Shown here in pieces: positions 6,442-12,617 of a stretch of DNA of 12,617 nucleotides (its first letter is position 1; each line of letters starts with the position of its first letter). The stretch lies in the NCBI GenBank assembly GCA_947259315.1, contig CAMYLR010000018.1, forward strand, positions 1 through 12,617. The letters run 5' to 3'. The notes under the pieces were generated by a model. The model made no database searches and had not been told where the DNA came from. It saw only the letters and a list, made by a program, of their open reading frames with translations. This stretch comes from an uncultured Gemmatimonadales bacterium. GTDB lineage: Bacteria; Gemmatimonadota; Gemmatimonadetes; JACCXV01; JAHWKZ01. The translations under genes and the position numbers were made by a program.

Positions 6442-9400
6442 TTACGACGACTCGGAAGGAACCGCGCCTCGCGGGTCTGCATCGAACCTCTCGAGAAGTT
6501 CTTCGGGTAGGTTCTCGCGCAGAGAATCCCTCGCCTCGGCGGCACGCGAGCCCGCCGCTCGCGCGCCCGACTCATCGCCCAAGTCACGAAGCACCTCGGC
6601 CAACCGCTGAAACGCCGCCAGCGCGAGGGAAAGATCTCCGACCTGCAGAGCCAATTCGCCCGCCTCGGTGAGATTATCAGCGGCCGGCTGCAGGGTCCCT
6701 CGCGCGGCAGCTCCGTCGGCGCAAAGGTACTGAACCAACGCTAAGATCGATGGCTGCAAGTCGGGGTCCGCAGCGGAGCAGTTCTCCTCCACCTCCACGC
6801 CGGCGCGTGCGTTGGCTCGCCACTGGTGCGCGGCTGCAATCGTCGCGATATCGACATCTCGTTGCTGGCGGGCCAACTCCTCGGCGCGTGAGGCAGCAGC
6901 AGCAGCCCCTTCCCATTCCCCGCGAGCGGCTGCCAGCCGACCCTCGGAGAGCGCGATCCAATCGTCGTGTTCGGTCACTTTGAGCTCATCAGCCAGCTCT
7001 CGCGCCTTATGTAACCACTCACCGGCCCCGGTGTCGTCCAAAGCGCAAAAACAAACCTCAAACTGAAGTATTCGAACCGCGACGCGATTCCCGGCATCGA
7101 GGATCTCGTCTCCCTCCTGGAGACACGCCTTCAAGACCCGAATCGCACTTCCGATCTGTCCCAAACGCACGTGACAGGCAGCCTGATTCCTCAAACTGAG
7201 GAATCGGAGCTGGGATAACCCGATCTCTTCCGTTACCTCCTGCATGTTTTCGAAGCGATCGATTGCGCTGGCATACTCGCCGAGCTCTAGATCGAGCGTT
7301 CCAAGATTAAGAAGAAGATTACACTGCATTTCGCGGTCGCCGTTCTCTCGAGCGAGAACAAGTGCGCGTTCGTAGTGATCTCGAGCGCCTTCGGGGTCGT
7401 TCTGAAGACGAAGCAGCACATTGCCGATGTTCATAAGGCTCTTGGCATATCCAAACCGATCTTCGGCTTGCTCGCGCAAGTGCAGCGCTTGTCTGTGCTC
7501 GTCTAGCGCGCGATCGACTTCTAAATGAAAGTGGTGCACGAGACCCATCCCGCTGTGCAGATCGGCGGTTGCCCGCTTGTCCGTGGGGGACCGCGCGAGC
7601 CCCTGCTGGAAGAAGACCTGCGCCTCGTCAACTTGTCCGCGGTACAGCGCAATCGCGCCGCGCTGAAACAGGGCCTTGCCGATCCACTCTTCCCGCTTCT
7701 CGATCGTACCAAGTTCTTGCAGTTGTTCGAACCATCGCTCACCGTCCTCGAACCGACCGCGCTCGCGAAGAACGGTACCGTAGGTCGTCATGAATTCCGC
7801 TCGTTGGGCAGACTCGGGTAGCACGCCCGAATCCTCTTGGATCACCTCGGAGAGCCGATTGAGGAAGCGCTCCGCGGCGTGGAGCGCGTAATTGTCCGCG
7901 GCTACGCGGCCGGCGCTCCAAAGATGCGGCGCGGCATCGGCGTGCAGACCCGCCTCCCAGAAGTGATGGGCAAAAAACGGGGCCTCAGCCTCCAAACGCT
8001 CGGCGTAGTGCTCTCCGCCCAATCGCGCGGCCGACTCGTGAAGCACTTTGCGCACTCCACCGAGGATGCTTCCGTAGGCGACCTCCACGACCAAAGCGTG
8101 GCGGAAGCGTCCGATACTATCGGCAACGGGAATCTCGAAGAATCCCTCTCCCTCCAACTCTTGCAAAGCATCGTCGAAACTGACCGGGTGCTGCTCGAGG
8201 CGATAAATCCGCCCAAGTAGCTCAACCGAAAAGGTGGCGCCCAGCACGCTCCCCATCTGGAGTAGCAGCCGGACGGATTCATCCAAACGGTCGATACGGG
8301 ACTGAAGCAACCCTTGGATCGTTCCCGGCACTGAACTGTCGCCGGTCCCCACCTCATCGCGCAGCGACCGAGCCAGCTCTTCGAGATAGAAGGGGTTCCC
8401 CTGGCTCCGCCGGATCAGCTCCTTGCGGTCCTCGGGCCTTAAAGATTCGAAGAAACCCCCCAGGATCGATCGTGCGGCCTCCTCATCGAGGTTGCGGAGC
8501 TCGAGGCGCTCCGCCCCGCCGGGGACCCATTCGAGCGAAGCACCCGAACGAGCCGTAACGATGACACCAACGCGACGGCCAGCGATCAAGCCTATCAAGA
8601 AGCCGAGGAACTCCTCGTCGGTTTCGTCCGCCCAGTGAGCGTCCTCGAATCGGATCAGAACGGGAACCGTCCGAGCCCGGGCACCAAGAAGCGCCATCAC
8701 CGCCAGCCATCGGTTCTGCCGAGCGATACCTGGATCGATATCCTGGGTCGATTCACCGTCGACTGTTTGGAAAAGCTGTCGAACGAGCTGATCGATCCCT
8801 GCCTCGTGATTCTGGAAGTCCTCGCCCAAGAGCTCGGTGGCACTCTCCCTCGCGCTCGCATCATCCTCAGGCACTACCCGGTCCGGATCGGCGACCAGCT
8901 GTCGAAAGAGATCGGTCGAAACAGATTGGCTGCCCGGGAGATCGATCGGGGAAAACTCGACATCGAGAAGATCGAGCTGCAGGCTGGCTCGTGAGAGGGC
9001 TTCGTTCACGAGCCGGCTCTTTCCCGCACCAGCCTCGGCCTCTATGACGAACGTCCCCGGCGCTCCTTCGACGACCCCATGCAAGAAGGAGTCGACCAGC
9101 GCGAGTTCCTCGTCACGACCGACAAATGGGGTCGCCTCACGTGTGGGCGCTGGCGCGGACGGCCGGAAACGGACCACGCGGTAGGCCTGCAGTGGCTCGG
9201 CCTTGCCCTTGACCGTGACTGGATCGACGGCTTCGGTCTCGAACCGGGAATCGATCCGTTCGTGCACGGATTGGCTCACGAGCACCGAGTCAGGAGCGGC
9301 CTCTCCCTCGAGACGCGAGGCCACGTTGACGGTGTCACCCATCACCGTGTACTGCTGCCGCGATTCTGACCCTACGTGTGCAGCTACCACCTCACCTTGG

Positions 9401-9909
9401 TTGAGGCCGACGCGGATCGAGAGCAGATGATCGGAATCGTCGCTTCTCCGCGCCGTCACCTCCAGCATGTCGAGTGCCGCCAGAACCGCTCGCTCGGCGT
9501 CATTCTCGTGCGCAATCGGAGCCCCAAACAGAGCCATGATCGCGTCCCCGATGTACTTGTCGACGTACCCTTCGTACCGATACACGACGTCGGCTAGCTC
9601 GCCCAGCAGCCCGTGCATCACGAGGCTGACCTCCTCGGGGTCGAGCCGTTCGGAGAGCGCGGTGAAGCCGGAGAGATCCGCGAATAAGACGACAACCTCG
9701 CGCCGATCGCCCCGAAGCTCCTCGCGGGCACGCTCGTACTTGGCTCGGAGCTCGGGCGGGATGTTCGGTTCAGGGGCCGCCGGTACGGTCTCCGGTTCTG
9801 CGACTGAGCCAGTTACTGGCGTACCGCATTGAGCGCAAAACTTCGCCCCAGCTGGCAGAGGCGAGCCGCACTCAGTGCAGAATTGATCGGGTTGGGATAG
9901 GTCTGGCAT
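6442..9909 (-). CDS. Zinc-ribbon class III adenylyl cyclase with STAND/AAA ATPase and TPR domains (copy B)
   Basis: This 1155-residue protein is a paralogue of the cyclase at 1020-4481 along its whole length and should also make cAMP. The zinc ribbon has C11, C14, C25 and C28. The cyclase domain (about 68-245) keeps Asp78 and Asp122 for metals, Lys118 and Thr188 for adenine, and Asn195 and Arg199 for the transition state. The ATPase module has FVGRDEE (262-268), Walker A AEAGAGKS (291-298), Walker B VLIRFEDAHWAD (417-428) and GNPFYLEEL (504-512). TPR-like helical repeats run from about 690 to 1120, and the tail shares an 'NLPxxL...PRxA' ending with copy A. The cyclase domain is the best-conserved part and the TPR half the most divergent, as expected if the copies sense different partners. 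The ATG has a good ribosome binding site (GAGG, 9 nt upstream). Unlike copy A, it is followed by a terminator rather than by operon partners. Confidence 0.92.
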   Translation of the reverse strand: MPDLSQPDQFCTECGSPLPAGAKFCAQCGTPVTGSVAEPETVPAAPEPNIPPELRAKYERAREELRGDRREVVVLFADLSGFTALSERLDPEEVSLVMHGLLGELADVVYRYEGYVDKYIGDAIMALFGAPIAHENDAERAVLAALDMLEVTARRSDDSDHLLSIRVGLNQGEVVAAHVGSESRQQYTVMGDTVNVASRLEGEAAPDSVLVSQSVHERIDSRFETEAVDPVTVKGKAEPLQAYRVVRFRPSAPAPTREATPFVGRDEELALVDSFLHGVVEGAPGTFVIEAEAGAGKSRLVNEALSRASLQLDLLDVEFSPIDLPGSQSVSTDLFRQLVADPDRVVPEDDASARESATELLGEDFQNHEAGIDQLVRQLFQTVDGESTQDIDPGIARQNRWLAVMALLGARARTVPVLIRFEDAHWADETDEEFLGFLIGLIAGRRVGVIVTARSGASLEWVPGGAERLELRNLDEEAARSILGGFFESLRPEDRKELIRRSQGNPFYLEELARSLRDEVGTGDSSVPGTIQGLLQSRIDRLDESVRLLLQMGSVLGATFSVELLGRIYRLEQHPVSFDDALQELEGEGFFEIPVADSIGRFRHALVVEVAYGSILGGVRKVLHESAARLGGEHYAERLEAEAPFFAHHFWEAGLHADAAPHLWSAGRVAADNYALHAAERFLNRLSEVIQEDSGVLPESAQRAEFMTTYGTVLRERGRFEDGERWFEQLQELGTIEKREEWIGKALFQRGAIALYRGQVDEAQVFFQQGLARSPTDKRATADLHSGMGLVHHFHLEVDRALDEHRQALHLREQAEDRFGYAKSLMNIGNVLLRLQNDPEGARDHYERALVLARENGDREMQCNLLLNLGTLDLELGEYASAIDRFENMQEVTEEIGLSQLRFLSLRNQAACHVRLGQIGSAIRVLKACLQEGDEILDAGNRVAVRILQFEVCFCALDDTGAGEWLHKARELADELKVTEHDDWIALSEGRLAAARGEWEGAAAAASRAEELARQQRDVDIATIAAAHQWRANARAGVEVEENCSAADPDLQPSILALVQYLCADGAAARGTLQPAADNLTEAGELALQVGDLSLALAAFQRLAEVLRDLGDESGARAAGSRAAEARDSLRENLPEELLERFDADPRGAVPSESS

Positions 9910-9916
9910 GTTTTTT

Positions 9917-9922
9917 ATCCTC
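9917..9922 (-). promoter_or_regulatory. Ribosome binding site of cyclase B
   Basis: On the minus strand GAGGAT precedes the ATG at 9909, with 9 nt between GAGG and the start and an A-rich spacer. This is stronger than anything in front of copy A, so the two cyclases may be translated at different rates. Confidence 0.75.
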
Positions 9923-9969
9923 GAAGTATGCTATTGCATTCTCTGAGGTCAGGCCAAGCATTCCTCTTG

Positions 9970-9976
9970 AAGGAGG
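9970..9976 (+). promoter_or_regulatory. Ribosome binding site fixing a GTG start for lipoprotein B
   Basis: AAGGAGG lies 5 nt before the GTG at 9982. The frame is open upstream to an ATG at 9928, but that start would overlap the divergent promoter and add 18 residues before the signal peptide. The GTG is therefore preferred. Confidence 0.85.
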
Positions 9977-9981
9977 CTCCC

Positions 9982-11331
9982 GTGCGGTTCTCTCTTCGAT
10001 GTCTTCCTGTATTCTCGATCGGTCTGTTGCTTGTGGGATGCCAGGGTGACACCCGGGCACCGGTTGCCCCAGACCGTACGCTTGAAGGCGCGCCGGCAAT
10101 CAAGTGTAATTGGGACAAGAGCGTAACCGACATCTATGAGAACAAGTTCAAGAGCGATAAGACCGCTGCGTGCAAGGACGCCGCCGAGTTTGTGGACGCT
10201 GGCGATCTCACCGCGGCCGAGCTGGTGATCAACGAGCTCTTGGTGGCGCTCTACAACGACTACGCGGCGTGCGTGGGCGCACCTTTTGGCACGCAAGACC
10301 CGGCCGCCTGCCCGTTCAAGGACGGCGCCAATGTCGAGCGCGGCGGTGTGGTCACCTTCGCCCGAGCAACCTGCGACATAGCCCCACCCCCGGACGGCTT
10401 ACCCCGGTCCGGTGACGTCGATTGTGTTGTTCCAGATCCCGAGAACTTGGCGCCACCGACCTTTCCGCCGACCGACCCCACGGCGGACACAGCTGGAGGC
10501 TGGATCGTCGCTGGGCCAATTCGTGAGGACGCGGTTGTCATCCTTCCCAACGGTGAATTCGCGGTTGAGTTGGACGCCCTAACAGTCACCGAGGTGTACG
10601 TCGCGATCCGCGAGAACAAAAAAACCTCGGTCGTCGGCGAATGCCCGGATAAATCCGATAACGATTGCGTGCAGAACAACTACACCGTCGACATGGACGG
10701 CGTAGGCCAAGATTATGACGACAACGACCCGATCGCCGATGGGCCTCCACTGGGACTGTATGTCGAGATCTGCGAGGGGCCGCCTGAGCAAGACATCACA
10801 GACTTCGCTGACGTCCCAGGCCGCTGCGCGCTTGACCCCAATACCAACGAGTTCGAATGCGCACCAGCCGAAGAAACAGAACTGCGCGGTCTCCTAGACC
10901 GTCAACCGGTCGGTTGCAGCAAGGGGGCCCTGGCGTTCGCTCCGAGCACATGGACTGCGGTCGACGCTGACCTCGCGGAGCGCGACGTCGTCTGCAAGGT
11001 GAACTCTCAATCAGCGGCGGTTTCGGAAGGCACGACATGCACCATCCTCGAGCGCGGACCGATTGTTCCGAAGGTCGTCGACAGCTGCGAGACAGTGGCG
11101 ACCCCGTTATTCGGTCCCAAGGCCGCGGAATGCACGATGCGTGACATTCTGGCCGCGAACATCGACGAAGAACACGACGGGTCGGCGGTCCTCTACACGA
11201 TGGAAGCAGCGAAGATCGAGAGCGGTGTGTCCCACTTCGGAAGTGACACCTTTAGCCTCCGCCAAGAGGACCCGGTCTTCGGGAATGTCAAGGAAGTGTT
11301 CGTAGACGTCCGGCCTCCGGGACAACAATAG
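9982..11331 (+). CDS. Cysteine-rich lipoprotein of unknown function (lipoprotein B)
   Basis: This 449-residue protein starts at GTG and has a type II signal peptide: hydrophobic core about 8-18, lipobox LVGC, lipidated Cys20 and Gln at +2. The mature part holds 16 further cysteines spread over its length (42, 64, 97, 110, 131, 148, 221, 229, 264, 282, 293, 312, 338, 353, 369, 384), an even number that suits disulfide bonding outside the cytoplasm. Residues 237-249 (DMDGVGQDYDDND) resemble a thrombospondin type 3-like calcium loop. LYVEICEGPPE (259-269) and GVSHFGSDTFSL (415-426) are faint counterparts of segments in lipoprotein A, whose C-terminal alpha/beta domain is absent here. The N-terminal part (41-97) is helical in both. 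Like lipoprotein A, it is divergent from a cyclase. I do not recognise the family. It may bind a ligand or a surface structure, but nothing shows enzymatic activity. Confidence 0.82.
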   Translation: MRFSLRCLPVFSIGLLLVGCQGDTRAPVAPDRTLEGAPAIKCNWDKSVTDIYENKFKSDKTAACKDAAEFVDAGDLTAAELVINELLVALYNDYAACVGAPFGTQDPAACPFKDGANVERGGVVTFARATCDIAPPPDGLPRSGDVDCVVPDPENLAPPTFPPTDPTADTAGGWIVAGPIREDAVVILPNGEFAVELDALTVTEVYVAIRENKKTSVVGECPDKSDNDCVQNNYTVDMDGVGQDYDDNDPIADGPPLGLYVEICEGPPEQDITDFADVPGRCALDPNTNEFECAPAEETELRGLLDRQPVGCSKGALAFAPSTWTAVDADLAERDVVCKVNSQSAAVSEGTTCTILERGPIVPKVVDSCETVATPLFGPKAAECTMRDILAANIDEEHDGSAVLYTMEAAKIESGVSHFGSDTFSLRQEDPVFGNVKEVFVDVRPPGQQ

Positions 11332-11338
11332 CAATACA

Positions 11339-11372
11339 GGCGTCGCCGTCGGCACATGCCGACGGTGACGCC
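11339..11372 (+). terminator. Rho-independent terminator after lipoprotein B
   Basis: A 15-bp stem (11339-11353 with 11358-11372), containing a single G-U pair, closes the loop ACAT and is followed by TTCTTTCC. It begins 7 nt after the stop codon of lipoprotein B and separates that gene from the next plus-strand gene. The stem is unusually long and GC-rich, though the T-tract is imperfect. Confidence 0.85.
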
Positions 11373-11472
11373 TTCTTTCCCCTCTCCGAACCCTTTCACT
11401 ATCCTGGGGTAGTACTCCTCTTATCGAGCGTTAGTCGGGTCCAGGCGCGGATTCCCCCCGCCGCGCACCGAA

Positions 11473-11478
11473 AAGGAG
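11473..11478 (+). promoter_or_regulatory. Ribosome binding site of the last gene
   Basis: AAGGAG lies 7 nt before the ATG at 11486 and supports that start. In the gap from the terminator to here I see no clear -35/-10 pair. Confidence 0.8.
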
Positions 11479-11485
11479 ACGGGTT

Positions 11486-12592
11486 ATGAGGGTCGTCATC
11501 TCCGCGGTGGTGTTCCTGTTCGTGACGAGCACCTCCGCTTTCGCACAAGACACAACCACGTTCGAAAACCCGATGGTGGACGAGGGTCATCGACTCGATC
11601 TCTGTTTGAGTTGGGGCGCCGATTGCGGCGAGCCCGCCGCCACGGCGTTCTGTGAGGCGGAAGGGTTCGAGAAAGCGGCGCGGTGGGAAGTCGCATCCGA
11701 CATCGGCGATCGCACCCCAACCAAAACGCTGCAAGACGGGCTCGTTTGCGACGAGGGATTCTGCGATGGCTTTAGCTCGGTGACGTGCGAAGCACCCGCG
11801 CCGACCCTCGTGCAAGCAAAGAGCCTCACCACTATCGCACTCGATAGCGGCAGCAAAGTCGAGTTCCTCGAGCCCGAGCCGGGAGTGGTGATGATCGTCG
11901 AGCAAGGTGAGTGGCCGGCGACACCCGCCCTTACGCAACTCGATCTCGGCGAAGACGCCACACCGGCTGATGTCTTCCGCGCACTCGCTCCCGACCAACC
12001 GGTTCCGGAGTCGATTCAGGTCGCCACGCTGGCGGTTCCCGAAGAGGAAGAGCCAGAGGAGCCAGAGCCCGACATCGCGAACAGCGGCGAGCAGATCACG
12101 CTTGTCGCCAAGCCGGCCCTGCCCAAGCTCGAGGGCAAGGAAGTCAAGCCGGTCATGAAGGCCAAGCGCGTCGAGCCGACCGACAAGATACCGGCGCAGC
12201 CAAGTGCGAAGCCGGATCCCGACAACACGCCCAAGCAAGAACCAGCTGATCTGCCACCGACCAACGAAGCAAAGAACCGGGCGGATTGGTTCCAGAAGGA
12301 GTTTTGCCATGCGGGAGGTGGTCGCGACGTTACGTGGTGCTGGCTAAACCGACAGGGCAGGACCAACTACAGTGTGTGGAGCATCGGGATCAGCGCGACC
12401 GTCTACTCATGCGCTGGGACGACTCGATTCGTAACCCAGTACAAGCGGTTTGGGAAATGGAAGACGTATGGCTCAGTCGATGTTCTGCCCGGGCACTACA
12501 TCAGCTTTGGCCGGCTCGGGATCCCGCGCACGCGGCGCAGCGTTGCCGAGGGGTCGTGTTACCACCATTCCGGCGTCGGCGTAAAGCTGTAG
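11486..12592 (+). CDS. Secreted two-domain cysteine-containing protein with Pro/Glu/Lys-rich linker, function unknown
   Basis: This 368-residue protein has a type I signal peptide (1-20, cleavage likely after AFA, before QD). The first domain (about 25-101) has six cysteines (40, 47, 56, 88, 93, 101) in a pattern CLSWGADCGEPAATAFC...DIGDRTPT...VCDEGFCDGF. I recall similar modules in secreted bacterial proteins but cannot name the family; three disulfides are likely. A beta-like segment (108-180) follows, then an acidic PEEEEPEEPEP stretch (185-195) and a basic Lys/Pro-rich stretch (209-252). This resembles the periplasm-spanning linker of TonB, although there is no retained membrane anchor. 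The C-terminal domain (about 263-368) has four cysteines (274, 285, 309, 358) and many aromatic and basic residues (WCWLNRQG, YKRFGKWKTYG). It could be a two-headed periplasmic adaptor or a cell-surface binding protein. It has its own ribosome binding site and lies beyond a terminator, so it is probably a separate unit. Only 25 nt remain after the stop, with nothing visible. Confidence 0.82.
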   Translation: MRVVISAVVFLFVTSTSAFAQDTTTFENPMVDEGHRLDLCLSWGADCGEPAATAFCEAEGFEKAARWEVASDIGDRTPTKTLQDGLVCDEGFCDGFSSVTCEAPAPTLVQAKSLTTIALDSGSKVEFLEPEPGVVMIVEQGEWPATPALTQLDLGEDATPADVFRALAPDQPVPESIQVATLAVPEEEEPEEPEPDIANSGEQITLVAKPALPKLEGKEVKPVMKAKRVEPTDKIPAQPSAKPDPDNTPKQEPADLPPTNEAKNRADWFQKEFCHAGGGRDVTWCWLNRQGRTNYSVWSIGISATVYSCAGTTRFVTQYKRFGKWKTYGSVDVLPGHYISFGRLGIPRTRRSVAEGSCYHHSGVGVKL

Positions 12593-12617
12593 GCGTCCAA
12601 GGATGAGGGGTGGCCGA

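Larger units (their letters stand above)
9910..9981. promoter_or_regulatory. Compact divergent promoter region between cyclase B and lipoprotein B
   Basis: Only 72 nt separate the two divergent start codons, so the promoters must overlap. Candidate -10 boxes are TATGCT on the plus strand (9927-9932) and TAGCAT on the minus strand (9934-9929), with TTGGCC as a possible minus-strand -35 element at 18 nt spacing. These matches are weak and not decisive. The heptamer GAAGTAT (9923-9929) also occurs at 4524-4530 in the promoter region of the first pair. Confidence 0.4.
1020..11331. other. Tandem pair of paralogous cyclase/lipoprotein divergent modules
   Basis: Module 1 (minus cyclase 1020-4481, plus lipoprotein 4650-6371) and module 2 (minus cyclase 6442-9909, plus lipoprotein 9982-11331) have the same order and orientation, about 5 kb each. 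The cyclases are clear paralogues of nearly equal length (1153 and 1155 residues). The lipoproteins share signal type and general layout but little sequence. Ancient duplication of a two-gene unit followed by fast divergence of the lipoproteins is the simplest reading. Confidence 0.75.

Noticed and set aside
6893-6907. Short GCA/CAG triplet run
   Set aside because: It encodes an alanine run in the TPR part of cyclase B; too short to be a meaningful repeat or a slippage switch.
11399-12310. Long minus-strand open frame of 303 codons opposite the last gene
   Set aside because: The plus-strand frame has a signal peptide, a ribosome binding site and paired cysteines, while the minus product is an Arg/Leu-rich sequence of low complexity without recognisable domains. 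It is a shadow of high-GC coding DNA.
11486-12592. Reading the last gene as a TonB protein
   Set aside because: Only the Pro-rich linker is similar; the N-terminus is a cleavable signal and the C-terminal domain with four cysteines lacks TonB features.

Overview
The window is high-GC bacterial DNA, densely coding, with strong GGAGG-type ribosome binding sites and lipoprotein and secretion signals of a Gram-negative type. The style of the two lipoproteins (acidic, Gly/Pro-rich beta domains ending in an 'FxxYGAVD'-like stretch) together with large zinc-ribbon/cyclase/ATPase/TPR proteins suggests Gemmatimonadota or a similar uncultured phylum. That placement is an inference; no rRNA or other phylogenetic marker is present.

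Layout: a minus-strand operon fills positions 1-4481. It reads, in transcription order, a 1153-residue class III adenylyl cyclase with ATPase and TPR domains (4481-1020), a short AlkA-type DNA glycosylase (1017-370) and a degenerate receiver-like protein that runs off the left edge (373-1). The genes are separated by 2 nt and then overlap by 4 nt (ATGA), so they are probably translationally coupled. Divergent from the cyclase is a 573-residue lipoprotein (4650-6371). A bidirectional hairpin terminator separates it from a second, paralogous cyclase on the minus strand (9909-6442, 1155 residues). That cyclase is again divergent from a second lipoprotein (9982-11331, 449 residues), which is closed by its own hairpin. 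The last gene (11486-12592) encodes a secreted two-domain cysteine-containing protein of unknown function with a TonB-like Pro/Glu/Lys linker.

The main point of interest is the repeated module: two cyclase/lipoprotein divergent pairs placed head to tail. Both cyclases keep every catalytic residue I could check, with the Lys/Thr purine-binding pair of the class IIIb enzymes. Their cyclase-ATPase-TPR order resembles mammalian soluble adenylyl cyclase, with a double-CxxC zinc ribbon added at the N-terminus. The repeated linkage suggests that an envelope lipoprotein and a cytoplasmic cAMP-producing protein belong to one functional unit. No membrane-spanning link between them is visible, so a direct interaction is speculative. 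I saw no tRNA, rRNA, CRISPR array, transposase or attachment site.
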